From NCBI GenBank assembly GCA_947474365.1, contig CANJIU010000006.1, forward strand, positions 1 to 64,000: a DNA stretch of 64,000 nucleotides. The letters are read 5' to 3'. The notes under the pieces were generated by a model. It worked only from the letters and a program-made list of their open reading frames with translations, searched no databases and was not told where the DNA came from. Positions 7,909 through 16,530 of this stretch are shown in pieces. This DNA is from Opitutia bacterium. Its GTDB lineage: Bacteria > Verrucomicrobiota > Verrucomicrobiia > Opitutales > Opitutaceae. Position numbers and translations under genes: made by a program. Positions within the stretch are counted from its first letter, which is position 1; every line of letters starts with the position of its first letter.

Positions 7909-10791
7909 TTAGAAACTGAATCGCGTGGTGATGATCCACTCCAGCGGTGGATTGAAGCGATAGTTGACCAGTGTGCCGTCGCTGGACTGTTGGATCCGGA
8001 CAAAGGCATCGTTGTTCAAGATGTTGTTGATATTGGTCTGCAGGGACCACTTCACCGACTTGCCCATCAAGGCGAAGTTTCGGCGGTAGGCGGCGTTGAG
8101 ATCAAAGAAGACCTGCTTCGAGCCGTAATAAACGGTGCGGACGACGGCTGTTGGCGTGCCCGTCGCGGTGTATCCGATGATCGGTTCGCTGCTGTAGCGG
8201 AGACCGCAGCCGACGGTCACGCCTTTCCACGGGCCGCTGGAAATGTCGTAGTTGGTCACGGCGTTGAGCTTGTGCCGCATTTGACCGAGGGGGAGTGCGC
8301 CATCCGCAAGGATGTAGTTGGTGAAAACAGCCGTATCGACTGCAGTCAATTGGGTGCCGATCGTGCCCCGGCCGGTGGCGAGAGGCAGGGCTTGGTTCGC
8401 CTCCCAGAGCGGACGCCAGGTGGCGATGTAGGCGAGTTCCTCCTGGCCGATGTTCGTCCGCGAGGTCTGCTCATTGCTGTAGTTGAGAAAGGCCCGCCAG
8501 TGCTCGGTAAAGTTCGCGGTGGCTTCAAATTCGTAGCCTTGCGTGCGAGAGTCAAAGGTCGTTCCGGTGGAGTTTGAGGAGGTGCCACTCGGAACCTTGC
8601 CGGCCAGGGCCAGGGCATCCCAGATGGGATTGAGCGTGGGATTGATGTTGCTGAAATTAAAACCCCTCGCGGCCTCGGTTTGGAAATACCCTGCGGTCAC
8701 GAAAAGCCGGTGCCGGAAAACATCCAGTTTGATGCCGATGTCCTGGCTCTTGCCGCGCGGAATGGGCGGGCGGGTAAAGCTAGTCAGATCGGAGTTGGTG
8801 GAGTTCAATCTGCCAGTAAAGGACGGCAGGCCGCTGTTGGCCGCCTTGCTATAGGTCAGCCCGAGCCAGTCGTTGACCTGGAAAACCGCGCTGAAGGATA
8901 CGCTGCGGGCGATCGTAGTGTTGGGGGTATGACTGCGCACCGGCGTCGGCAGGCCGGTGACAAAACCGGGCACCGGCGTGAGGACCTGGGTGGAGGCGTA
9001 GTCATCCCGATCATCGCGGCTGGCGCCCAGGATGGTTTTGATCCGGTCGCCCCAGAACGAACTCTCTAGCATGCCGATCATCGTCGTGTCATCGAAGCTG
9101 TTGAGCTGGGTGTTCGCGTTAAAGGGGACGATGGCGGTCGTATAGGTCCGGCCACTGATGGTCTCAGTCACTGTGCCCAGCGGCTTCTGATTGTACGGAG
9201 CCATCACGATGCCGGTGCTCGGACCCGTGATGTCGACATAGGTCCGGCGGAAGACGCGGTTGTTGTTATTGACCGCACTGGCCACGTTTGGCGCGTTCGG
9301 AGAAATAACCTGCTCGCGCGCGACCAGTATGCCCACTTTCGTGAAGTCATACTCGTAGACCCCCGCGAGCGTGTGTTTGCCCCATCGGCCCAGGTCCATC
9401 TTGTAGGACAGCACCGCCCGCACTGCATCACTTCGTTCATCGTCGAAGGTGACCTGCGGCAGACCGTCAAAGTAGGTCTTGCGCAAGTTCGGATTGGGGG
9501 CACCGGACGGCAGCGTTGGGTTGGTATCGACTGTGAGGCTTCGGCCGGGGGCGTTTTGCGGATCCCAGGTGGCGAAGTGGCTGCTGGTGCGCATCGCGGC
9601 AAGTTCGGCGTTGAAATTCGACGTGAACGCATGCGTCAGGTACGCGCCCAGTCGGGTGTAGTTCGTGTTCTGATCGAAGCCCGGGCCGTAGACCGCCGTC
9701 TCTTTCGGCAACACACTAAAATCGGTGATGGGGATATTGTTGCCATCGATCGACGTGCGCAGAGTGCTCACAGTCTTGTTGACCCAGTTGGTCATGGCCC
9801 CAGAAGCCGTGTCGAGCACCAGATAGGGCGTATTGGCTGTCGCCAGCAGGGAAATCTGTTGCGCCGCGTTGGCGGCCGTGCCGACGTTGCTGCCAGCCGC
9901 CTTCCACAAGGTATAGGCATCAAAGGCCGTCGTAGTGCGCTTGATCTGTCTCGTGATGGCGGCCTTCTCCGCATCGACATTCAGATCCGTCTCGCGCGAA
10001 AGGCGCCACTTGCCGGTAATGTAATAGCGCTCGGAATCGTTGAACTCATAGTTGCGCCAGCTGCCCCGGTTATCCTTCGCTGCGGCCACGCGGACAGCCA
10101 CCTTGTCGCCGAGAACTTGGTTGTAGTCGCCTTCTTCCCGGAGGCCGCCTTCCGACCGGCCCTGCACGGCAACGTTGCCGGAGTTCTTGCCGAGCTGCGC
10201 GCGCTTGGTGGAGACATTGATGATCCCACCCGGGTTGCCGATGCCGAACAGAACCGAATTCGGGCCGCGGGACTGATCGATTCGCTCGACGTTGAAGATG
10301 TCGGTCGTAAAATTCGACTTGAAGAAGTTCACCGAGATAGTGCCCCCCGTAAGTCCGCGCATCCGCATCGTCCGCGTGCTGTTGTCCTTGAGGAAATTCT
10401 GACCGGTGCCGCCGTCCTCCCCGAAGTCATACTCCGTGCTGACCATGTAGCGCCCGATCTCGTCGGTGCTGGTGACCGCGACATCCTTGAGGAATTCCGC
10501 GGTGAACGCGGTCGTGGGCGCGGCAACGTCCTTGAGGTCGGTCCGGAGCCGACTGCCGCCCAAAGTCGACTGCGCCTGGTAACCACGATCCAGGGTCGTC
10601 GAGACCGTGAAGGGAGTCAGCTCTACGACTTCCGCGCCGGCGGCTTTCTTGAGTTCGTCGGTCAGCGCGGACGGCGCGGATGGATTCACCACGGCTTGAG
10701 CGTACATTTTCGAGGCGCACCACTGCAGACTTAGGGCTGCCGTAATACGTGAAAGCGTCGGGAAAAGACACACGCGAGAGGACGTTTTCAT
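7909..10791 (-). CDS. TonB-dependent receptor (PUL outer-membrane importer)
   Basis: A 960-residue outer-membrane receptor. The ATG at 10791 is chosen because a signal peptide (MKTSSRVCLF to about SKMYAQA) follows it; a start further upstream would add 18 residues ahead of the signal. The mature N-terminus carries VVELTPFTVSTTLDRGYQAQ, the form seen in Opitutaceae receptors. It is followed by a plug domain (about residues 75-230, with GPNSVLFGIGNPGGI) and a long beta-barrel that ends in WIITTRFSF, with the C-terminal aromatic residue used for barrel assembly. There is no SusD partner, as is usual in this phylum. It is the first gene of the minus-strand operon, preceded by a putative operator at 10868-10900. 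Substrate unknown; the context suggests an oligosaccharide. Confidence 0.92.
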   Translation of the reverse strand: MKTSSRVCLFPTLSRITAALSLQWCASKMYAQAVVNPSAPSALTDELKKAAGAEVVELTPFTVSTTLDRGYQAQSTLGGSRLRTDLKDVAAPTTAFTAEFLKDVAVTSTDEIGRYMVSTEYDFGEDGGTGQNFLKDNSTRTMRMRGLTGGTISVNFFKSNFTTDIFNVERIDQSRGPNSVLFGIGNPGGIINVSTKRAQLGKNSGNVAVQGRSEGGLREEGDYNQVLGDKVAVRVAAAKDNRGSWRNYEFNDSERYYITGKWRLSRETDLNVDAEKAAITRQIKRTTTAFDAYTLWKAAGSNVGTAANAAQQISLLATANTPYLVLDTASGAMTNWVNKTVSTLRTSIDGNNIPITDFSVLPKETAVYGPGFDQNTNYTRLGAYLTHAFTSNFNAELAAMRTSSHFATWDPQNAPGRSLTVDTNPTLPSGAPNPNLRKTYFDGLPQVTFDDERSDAVRAVLSYKMDLGRWGKHTLAGVYEYDFTKVGILVAREQVISPNAPNVASAVNNNNRVFRRTYVDITGPSTGIVMAPYNQKPLGTVTETISGRTYTTAIVPFNANTQLNSFDDTTMIGMLESSFWGDRIKTILGASRDDRDDYASTQVLTPVPGFVTGLPTPVRSHTPNTTIARSVSFSAVFQVNDWLGLTYSKAANSGLPSFTGRLNSTNSDLTSFTRPPIPRGKSQDIGIKLDVFRHRLFVTAGYFQTEAARGFNFSNINPTLNPIWDALALAGKVPSGTSSNSTGTTFDSRTQGYEFEATANFTEHWRAFLNYSNEQTSRTNIGQEELAYIATWRPLWEANQALPLATGRGTIGTQLTAVDTAVFTNYILADGALPLGQMRHKLNAVTNYDISSGPWKGVTVGCGLRYSSEPIIGYTATGTPTAVVRTVYYGSKQVFFDLNAAYRRNFALMGKSVKWSLQTNINNILNNDAFVRIQQSSDGTLVNYRFNPPLEWIITTRFSF

Positions 10792-10867
10792 GGTCGAAGG
10801 GGTGGTGAGGGTTGCCAAAGTGCGAACCGGAATAGAAATCACCATACGCTATGCCCGACGCATCCAA

Positions 10868-10900
10868 CATGGACGAACTCGGCGGCAATCTGGACTTTTT
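10868..10900 (-). promoter_or_regulatory. Putative AraC-type operator A with promoter, for the TonB-receptor operon
   Basis: Read on the minus strand: AAAAAGTCCAG (10900-10890), 15 bp, GTCCATG (10874-10868). The two GTCCA half-sites repeat directly at 21 bp. A possible -10 box, TATGGT (10846-10841), lies 21 bp further on, so the second half-site would abut the -35 position. The site is 77-109 bp upstream of the receptor ATG. Two more copies with identical spacing occur upstream of the genes at 11078 and 27645. Function and the binding protein are inferred. Confidence 0.6.
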
Positions 10901-10986
10901 TCATTTCACGCCTGAAAGCGCGTTGGTGGGATGTCTGCGCGCGCGGAACTCAAGTTGAGGATCGCTCGCCGACACGCGGCGCAAAC

Positions 10987-11019
10987 AAAAAGTCCAGTGA
11001 GCCACGCGGATTGTCTATG
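10987..11019 (+). promoter_or_regulatory. Putative AraC-type operator B with promoter, for the divergent GH gene
   Basis: AAAAAGTCCAG (10987-10997), 15 bp, GTCTATG (11013-11019): the same 21-bp direct-repeat layout as sites A and C, with one C-to-T change in the second half-site. A good -10 candidate, TAGAAT (11040-11045), follows after 20 bp. This would place the start of transcription near 11052, leaving a leader of about 26 nt before the ATG at 11078. The 11-bp AAAAAGTCCAG here and in site A form a perfect inverted pair across the divergent promoter region. Confidence 0.6.
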
Positions 11020-11077
11020 GGATCGGACGACGGCATCGTTAGAATCACCAGCCACAGCCAGCAAACCCAACGCTGTC

Positions 11078-13009
11078 ATGACCCCCGACCCACGCCACTC
11101 CAGCCAAGATATTCGGCGCACGATTGCTCGCTTCGCCAGCGCACTTGTTTTCATCGGTCTGCTCGGCCCAAGCCTCCTGCGGACGGTACAAGCCGCTCCG
11201 CCGCCCAGCGCATTCGGAGTCTGGGACCGAGGCTCATCCTTTGATCCCAAGGACCATCCCTTCCTGAGGGGATTGGCGTTCAATCAAAAGTGGGCGGATG
11301 TGGAGAAACAGCCCGGCCGTTTCGACTGGAGCGTTTTGGATCAGGCCATGGACACGGCCGTCCAGAGAAACCAGTTCCTCTACCTTTCCTTGGGGGTGGG
11401 TCCGGATGCGCCGGGGTGGATCTATACCCTGGGCGTGCCCGCCGTGAAGACCGAGAATCAGATACACGACAGTTGGCCGGTCTATCCGTTCTATCCGTCG
11501 CCGGCGTACAAAAAACTCTTGCAACGCCTGATCGTGGAATTCGGTCAGCACATCCGCAGCTATGCGAAAGAAAGGCAGGAGCGCATCGTGTTCATTCAAG
11601 TCAAGACCGGGTGCACCGGCGATGAATGCGCCTACAAAGGCGACGTCGTTGAGAAACAATACGACTTGCCCACAAGGTCCCCCGCGTGGCGAGAGTTCCG
11701 CTTGTGGGTGTTTGATCTGTTTGTGCAGACCTTTCAGGGCGGTTCTGAGCATCCCCAGATTGCCCTGATGTTTAACAACGTGACGCCGGATGACGATGAG
11801 GGGAACGGGCGTGGGTTTTCAGCAGAGTGGAGGTGGGTGATGGCCAACGCTCATGGCGGAGTCGGAATCAAGCTCGCCGGCAGCGCGCGCGGTCATCACT
11901 TGAGTGGGGAGCGGACCAAGATTGAAACATGGCAGCGCCGTCTGATCGCGGCGGAAGGCACACCGCTGTTTGCCCGGTCGGAAATGGATCAGACCTGGCA
12001 ACGGGCCATGTTTGCCGTCAACTTGCCGCTCAACTTCTACTGGGGCGCTGTCACGGGTCTGCAAAACGGACAAAGCATCTGGGACATCAGCGCTGGCGCC
12101 ATGCAGGCCTCCAGGGAGCAGGGCTACGATTATTCGTTCTATTTCTTCAACCGTTATGCGGGGCAAATTTATCCGACGACCGCCACGGATGCCTTTTGCG
12201 CCCTGCACAAGGGATTGGATGCCGCCGACACCAAGGCTTACCCAGAAGAGAAGTTCGGGAAAGCCTCGCACGGAAACATGGATCGCATGCTGAAGATTTG
12301 CGCTGCGTATTCCAAGTATGGCGCGGCGGTGGACGACAAGAAAGGTCTGTTGCTGGGGCAGGTTCGGCAACGCGACACGCAAACCGGATTGAACGACGTG
12401 GGTTGGGACATCTGGCCGGACAACTACAGCCGTTTCCTTTACCAGATTGATGCCGATGCCACGTCCATTCCTCACTGGCGCGTCGGCGGCCCGATCACCA
12501 AGACCTCTTCCATCTACTCCCGCTTTGCCCGCGGCTTTGAACACGCCTCCGGCAAGGACGCGATGTACTTCAAGCTGCACGAGGGTTTCGCCCAGGGTAG
12601 CGATCCGAAGGTGATGTCGATGACGGTAGTGTGGTACGATGGCACGGCGGGCTCGACCTGGCGACTGGACTACGACGCCGGCCCGACCGGCATGAAGACG
12701 GCGCTCGCCGTCACCGGGAAAGGTGACCAGCAGTGGCACCACGAGACGGTGACGGTCGAGGACGCTGTGCTGCGGCAGGGTGGCACCACGGGCGCGGACT
12801 TCGCCTTGGTGAACACCGATGACAAGGACGACATCTTTAGCCTGCTGGAAGTTCACCGGGGCCGGCTCGACACGCCCATCTTTGTGCCTCCGACCGAGTA
12901 CGCGGTCTCCGACCAAGCGCCGCGTCCTCCCAAGGCGGAAAAGGGAAGTGAACCCGCCAGGGAGAAAAAGGGCAAAAGGAAGGCGAAGAACGCCACAAAC
13001 CAGGAATAA
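11078..13009 (+). CDS. GH42-like secreted glycoside hydrolase (paralogue 2 of 4)
   Basis: A 643-residue protein, very similar to the gene at 5878-7785 along its whole length. The ATG at 11078 fits a signal peptide (hydrophobic stretch FASALVFIGLLGPSLL, cleavage near VQA) and the -10 box at 11040. Shared landmarks include AFGVWDRG, TGCTGDE, ARGHHLSGER and RSEMDQTW, where the conserved Glu is residue 302, the same number as in paralogue 1. The C-terminal region carries a 'GFEHASGKDAMYFKLH' type sandwich motif and a lysine-rich tail. It is transcribed divergently from the TonB-receptor operon under its own putative operator. The close pair with one copy on each side of the shared promoter suggests duplication followed by divergence in substrate or linkage. 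Confidence 0.7.
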   Translation: MTPDPRHSSQDIRRTIARFASALVFIGLLGPSLLRTVQAAPPPSAFGVWDRGSSFDPKDHPFLRGLAFNQKWADVEKQPGRFDWSVLDQAMDTAVQRNQFLYLSLGVGPDAPGWIYTLGVPAVKTENQIHDSWPVYPFYPSPAYKKLLQRLIVEFGQHIRSYAKERQERIVFIQVKTGCTGDECAYKGDVVEKQYDLPTRSPAWREFRLWVFDLFVQTFQGGSEHPQIALMFNNVTPDDDEGNGRGFSAEWRWVMANAHGGVGIKLAGSARGHHLSGERTKIETWQRRLIAAEGTPLFARSEMDQTWQRAMFAVNLPLNFYWGAVTGLQNGQSIWDISAGAMQASREQGYDYSFYFFNRYAGQIYPTTATDAFCALHKGLDAADTKAYPEEKFGKASHGNMDRMLKICAAYSKYGAAVDDKKGLLLGQVRQRDTQTGLNDVGWDIWPDNYSRFLYQIDADATSIPHWRVGGPITKTSSIYSRFARGFEHASGKDAMYFKLHEGFAQGSDPKVMSMTVVWYDGTAGSTWRLDYDAGPTGMKTALAVTGKGDQQWHHETVTVEDAVLRQGGTTGADFALVNTDDKDDIFSLLEVHRGRLDTPIFVPPTEYAVSDQAPRPPKAEKGSEPAREKKGKRKAKNATNQE

Positions 13010-13085
13010 GAGCAGTCCAACGCCGACTGCGCCCGTTCAAGTGGTCCGATCGCACCAGGCCTGAAAACAAACATCCTTCCACCGG

Positions 13086-13241
13086 ATGAATCACCCCGAG
13101 CTTCTTCCCGCGCTCAGCGCCCGGTTTCCCGCCCCGCCCTTTGCCGCCCATGCCACGGCCTCCCGGCCGAATGTCCTCTTTACCCCGCGGGTTACCGGCG
13201 CCGACGAGACGTCGGCGCGACGCCCGAAGAAGAAAAAGTAG
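13086..13241 (+). other. Small ORF, possibly a collapsed sulfatase remnant
   Basis: The 247 bp between two genes hold a 51-codon frame from ATG 13086 to TAG 13239-13241. Its middle reads SRPNVLF, like the first strand of exported sulfatases (the sulfatase at 22482-23957 has ARPNVLFI). It ends in a basic RRPKKKK tail. A sulfatase reduced by deletion to its two ends is one reading, a chance ORF is another. No Shine-Dalgarno sequence is evident. Confidence 0.2.
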
Positions 13242-13256
13242 CAGTGTCTACCGCCC

Positions 13257-14390
13257 ATGAAAAAAATCATCGTTCCACTCCTCCTCGCCGCCAGCCTCGC
13301 CTTGCCGTCACGGGGACAAGACGACGAAATTCAAGAGAATCGCGGGGCGACAACGAGAAACGTTCCCTCGATCGGCACCGACGGAAACGTGACCTTCAAG
13401 CTCCTCGCCCCAAAAGCTTCGGCGGTCACGGTCGGCGGCGATTGGGGCGGCGAGCGAACGCCAATGACCAAGGACGACAAGGGCAACTGGACCGCCACCG
13501 TGCGACTTCGCCCGCAGATCTATTCCTACACGTTTTCTGTCGACGGAGTGCGGACGCTCGATCCGGCCAATACGCAGTTCAAACTGGGCCGCATGGTCGC
13601 GGCGAACTCCATTGAGGTGCCGGGCACCCCACCGCGGCCGTGGGAGATGCGCAACGTACCCCACGGCGATGTCACCAGCATCACCTATGACTCCGCGGCA
13701 GCCGGCGACCAGCGGCGCGTCACGATCTACACGCCGCCAGGCTACAGGCCCGACCACGCGGACAAACTCCCGGTGCTCTATCTTCTGCATGGCGCCGGGG
13801 AAATCGAGAGCAGCTGGATCCAATACGGCCGGGCGAATCTGATCGCCGACAACCTGCTCGCTGACGGGCGGATGAAGCCCATGATTATTGTGATGCCAAA
13901 GGGGCACGCCTACAAACCGGGCCAGACCCCGGGTCCCGGTGTGCCGGTTGGGACCGCCTTCAAGGCGAGTGTCTTCGAAGAGGACCTGTTGGAAACGATT
14001 ATTCCGCTCGTCGAAAAGCGGTTTCGCGTGAACCCAAACCAGCCCAACCGCGCCATCATGGGATTGTCGATGGGCGGCGCCCAGTCGTTCAGCATCGGTC
14101 TGGGCCATCTTGACCGCTTCAGTCACGTCGGCCTCTTCAGTGCCGGCGGCAGCAGTAGTCCCGAAGTGCTGGCCAAATTGACGGCTGATTCCAGGGCCGC
14201 GAACCAGAAACTCAAGATGCTCTGGATCGGCTGCGGTCGGCTCGACCGTGGTTTCTCCGGCGTGGAAAAGCTCACCGGCGAACTGACGAAAGCGGGTATC
14301 CGCCATACCTTCAAACCCAGTGATGGGGCGCATGTCTGGCCAAACTGGCGCGACTACCTCGCCGAGACCCTGCCGCTGTTGTTCAGGTAA
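13257..14390 (+). CDS. CE1-type esterase with N-terminal CBM48-like domain
   Basis: A 377-residue secreted protein with a signal peptide (MKKIIVPLLLAASLALPSRG). Residues about 45-115 form a CBM48/isoamylase-N-like sandwich (VTFKLLAPKASAVTVGGDW). Residues about 135-377 are an alpha/beta hydrolase of the esterase D/feruloyl esterase type. The catalytic triad is readable: S271 in GLSMGG, D330 in GRLD, and H359 in GAHVW. Such enzymes remove acetyl or feruloyl groups from plant polysaccharides. It starts 247 bp after the GH gene and 26 bp before the GH36-like gene, so it probably belongs to the same degradation set. Confidence 0.87.
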   Translation: MKKIIVPLLLAASLALPSRGQDDEIQENRGATTRNVPSIGTDGNVTFKLLAPKASAVTVGGDWGGERTPMTKDDKGNWTATVRLRPQIYSYTFSVDGVRTLDPANTQFKLGRMVAANSIEVPGTPPRPWEMRNVPHGDVTSITYDSAAAGDQRRVTIYTPPGYRPDHADKLPVLYLLHGAGEIESSWIQYGRANLIADNLLADGRMKPMIIVMPKGHAYKPGQTPGPGVPVGTAFKASVFEEDLLETIIPLVEKRFRVNPNQPNRAIMGLSMGGAQSFSIGLGHLDRFSHVGLFSAGGSSSPEVLAKLTADSRAANQKLKMLWIGCGRLDRGFSGVEKLTGELTKAGIRHTFKPSDGAHVWPNWRDYLAETLPLLFR

Positions 14391-14416
14391 TCAGCCAACC
14401 GGTATTCGATTTTCCC

Positions 14417-16510
14417 ATGCGCATCCCAAAGTCACTCCTCCGCTCGGCGTTCTTCAGTGCGGGTCTCATCCTTTATTCCGACGCGGCCACTCCCGCGGTT
14501 GAGCATGCCGCCACGGGAGCGGAGTACTCCCTGAAGTGGGAAACAGCCGCGAAAATCTCCGACGTCACGTTTTCGTTAAGGGTGAATGGAGAGTGGATCT
14601 ACGGTGACGCCTTTCCCCGTCGCGTCTGGTCAGCCGAAAATGGCCGGCAGGTGCTGCGTTGCTCGGGGCTGCCTCCGCTGGAGGAATTCGTCCTCACGAT
14701 CGAAACCGCCGCCAGCCGTCCGTATGCGATCCTGAGAGCAGAGTTGAAGGCCCGGGATCAATTTGAATTGGGCGGTGTGCGGATGCTGACCAGGAAAGGG
14801 GACACACCCAATCTTCCCGTCACCAAGACGGACAAGAAGTGGACGATCTTTGCTGAAGCGCTGAATGCACCCGACCACGGCCGGATTTTCACGATCGAGC
14901 AAATCACCGGACTGAAGGCCGCCAGACGGGGGAGCGATCCCCGCAACGCGTTTTGGGTTTCGACCCTCCAGAACGACGCGAAGAATCAAACGTATGCCTT
15001 CGCCGCACTGCGGGGTGAACTCTGGCCAACCTCTTTCGAGTGGCGGAATTCGAGGGAGGGAGCGCTGCACGTTTCGCTGCGCAGCGGCAGTCCCGAGGGG
15101 CTCGAGAAAATCCTGGTGAAACCGGGCCGCTTGGTCGAAGTCGATCCGGTGCTGATTGGGTACTGGGACGATCGGCGGCCGACGCAGGTGCTGGCCGAGG
15201 TAGGCCGTATCATGGGTGAGAGCGTCCGCCGGGGACGCCCCATGCATCGCATCGAACCTGGTTGGAGCACCTGGCATTCCTATTCGCGCTACGTGTCGGC
15301 GGAGGCCGTGCTGAAAGCGGCGCGATTCATGAAAGCCGAACTCTACGATGCAGGGTATCGCTACATCCAGCTCGACGGTGGTTGGTGGACCGTGCCGGGG
15401 TCGTATTCGGTCAACAAAGAGTTTCCCCGGGGGATCCGCGATGTGGCGAACCAGATCACCGATCTGGGCCTGAAGTTTGGGCTGCACATCAGTCCCTTGC
15501 GGGTGAATCCCGCCGACCCCTATTGGAAAGTCCATCCCGACTGGCTGCTCTCGCCCTACAACAAGAAGCCGATCGATCCGAACGACGCCGAGATGATGAC
15601 CACGCTGGGCATGGTTTACCTCGACGGCAGTCATCCTGACGTGGCGCCCTATCTGGCCGGCCAATTCAAGCAGCTGGTCGAGGACTACAAGCCGACCTTC
15701 ATGAAATGGGATCACCATTACGGTAGCCTGGAGGAGGGCCCGCGCCATAACCCGACGATGACCGGTTTGCAGGCGCACAACAAGGCGGTGCGCATGATTC
15801 GCGCCGCCTTGCCGGAAGATCTGGTCGTCACCCGCAGCATGGGCTGGCTCTTCGGTGCCATCGAGTGCTACGACGCCGTTCGCATCGGCAACGACATCAA
15901 TCATCCGGGCATCAAGAGTGCCGCGGAGCCCTACGCGAACATGACCTATGGCAAAACCACCGGGTCGACCCGCGAGGTGCCGATGGGCCGTGAATTTCAA
16001 GGGTTGATCCGCTTCGCCCGTTCGGCGGCGCAGAATTACTATATCCATAACAATATCGCCCTCTGCGACCCCGACTCCTTTTTCACGACGCCGCAATACT
16101 CGTTGGAGGAGGCTCGCTGCCATATCACCCTGGAAGCGCTGATGGGCGGGATTTTCTTTGGCGGTGACCGCATCGAGTCGCTGCCGAAAGACCGCGTCGA
16201 CCTCTACCGTCACAAGCCGTTGCTCGACGTGTGGCGAGCCGGCAAGCATGCGGTGCCGCTCGATCTGTTTGCCGGACCCGATGTCCCGCGGATCTGGAAG
16301 CTCGAGTTACCCGACCGCACGGTATTCGGGTTTTTCAATTGGATTGATGAGCCGAGTGAAACCACCTGGCCGCTGGCGGATTTGGAAATGCCCGCCGGCG
16401 CCTACCGCCTCATGGACTTGTGGAGTGGAGTACCCCCGCCGCTGGAGTCTGGAAAGATAACCTTGTCGATGCCCCCGCACACCGTACGGCTGATCGAGTT
16501 CAGGAAGTAG
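14417..16510 (+). CDS. GH36/GH27-like alpha-galactosidase, secreted
   Basis: A 697-residue protein with an N-terminal signal (LRSAFFSAGLILYSDA), an N-terminal beta-sandwich (about 25-270) and a TIM barrel starting near GWSTWHSYSRY (about residue 280). The barrel carries YIQLDGGWW, the nucleophile candidate D432 in FMKWDHHYG, and the acid/base candidate D493 in RIGNDIN. A small C-terminal sandwich follows. Clan GH-D enzymes use two Asp residues in such positions and cleave alpha-galactosides, or alpha-N-acetylgalactosaminides in related families. It is flanked by the esterase (26 bp upstream) and a third GH42-like gene (20 bp downstream). The gene at 25747-27645 is a distant relative with the same R.G.DIN motif. 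Confidence 0.82.
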   Translation: MRIPKSLLRSAFFSAGLILYSDAATPAVEHAATGAEYSLKWETAAKISDVTFSLRVNGEWIYGDAFPRRVWSAENGRQVLRCSGLPPLEEFVLTIETAASRPYAILRAELKARDQFELGGVRMLTRKGDTPNLPVTKTDKKWTIFAEALNAPDHGRIFTIEQITGLKAARRGSDPRNAFWVSTLQNDAKNQTYAFAALRGELWPTSFEWRNSREGALHVSLRSGSPEGLEKILVKPGRLVEVDPVLIGYWDDRRPTQVLAEVGRIMGESVRRGRPMHRIEPGWSTWHSYSRYVSAEAVLKAARFMKAELYDAGYRYIQLDGGWWTVPGSYSVNKEFPRGIRDVANQITDLGLKFGLHISPLRVNPADPYWKVHPDWLLSPYNKKPIDPNDAEMMTTLGMVYLDGSHPDVAPYLAGQFKQLVEDYKPTFMKWDHHYGSLEEGPRHNPTMTGLQAHNKAVRMIRAALPEDLVVTRSMGWLFGAIECYDAVRIGNDINHPGIKSAAEPYANMTYGKTTGSTREVPMGREFQGLIRFARSAAQNYYIHNNIALCDPDSFFTTPQYSLEEARCHITLEALMGGIFFGGDRIESLPKDRVDLYRHKPLLDVWRAGKHAVPLDLFAGPDVPRIWKLELPDRTVFGFFNWIDEPSETTWPLADLEMPAGAYRLMDLWSGVPPPLESGKITLSMPPHTVRLIEFRK

Positions 16511-16530
16511 CTCCGTCCCCATCGCATGAC

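Noticed and set aside
6655..8577. 640-codon plus-strand frame opposite the GH42-like gene and the end of the TonB receptor gene
   Set aside because: It spans two well-supported minus-strand genes and the gap between them, and its sequence is typical of an antisense shadow.
13010..13060. Second GTCCA-type direct repeat that might be a fourth operator
   Set aside because: The two GTCC elements are 29 bp apart rather than 21, and the AAAAA lead is absent.
14630..16249. 539-codon minus-strand frame inside the GH36-like gene
   Set aside because: It is rich in His, Gln and Arg with no domain signature; the plus-strand frame has catalytic motifs.
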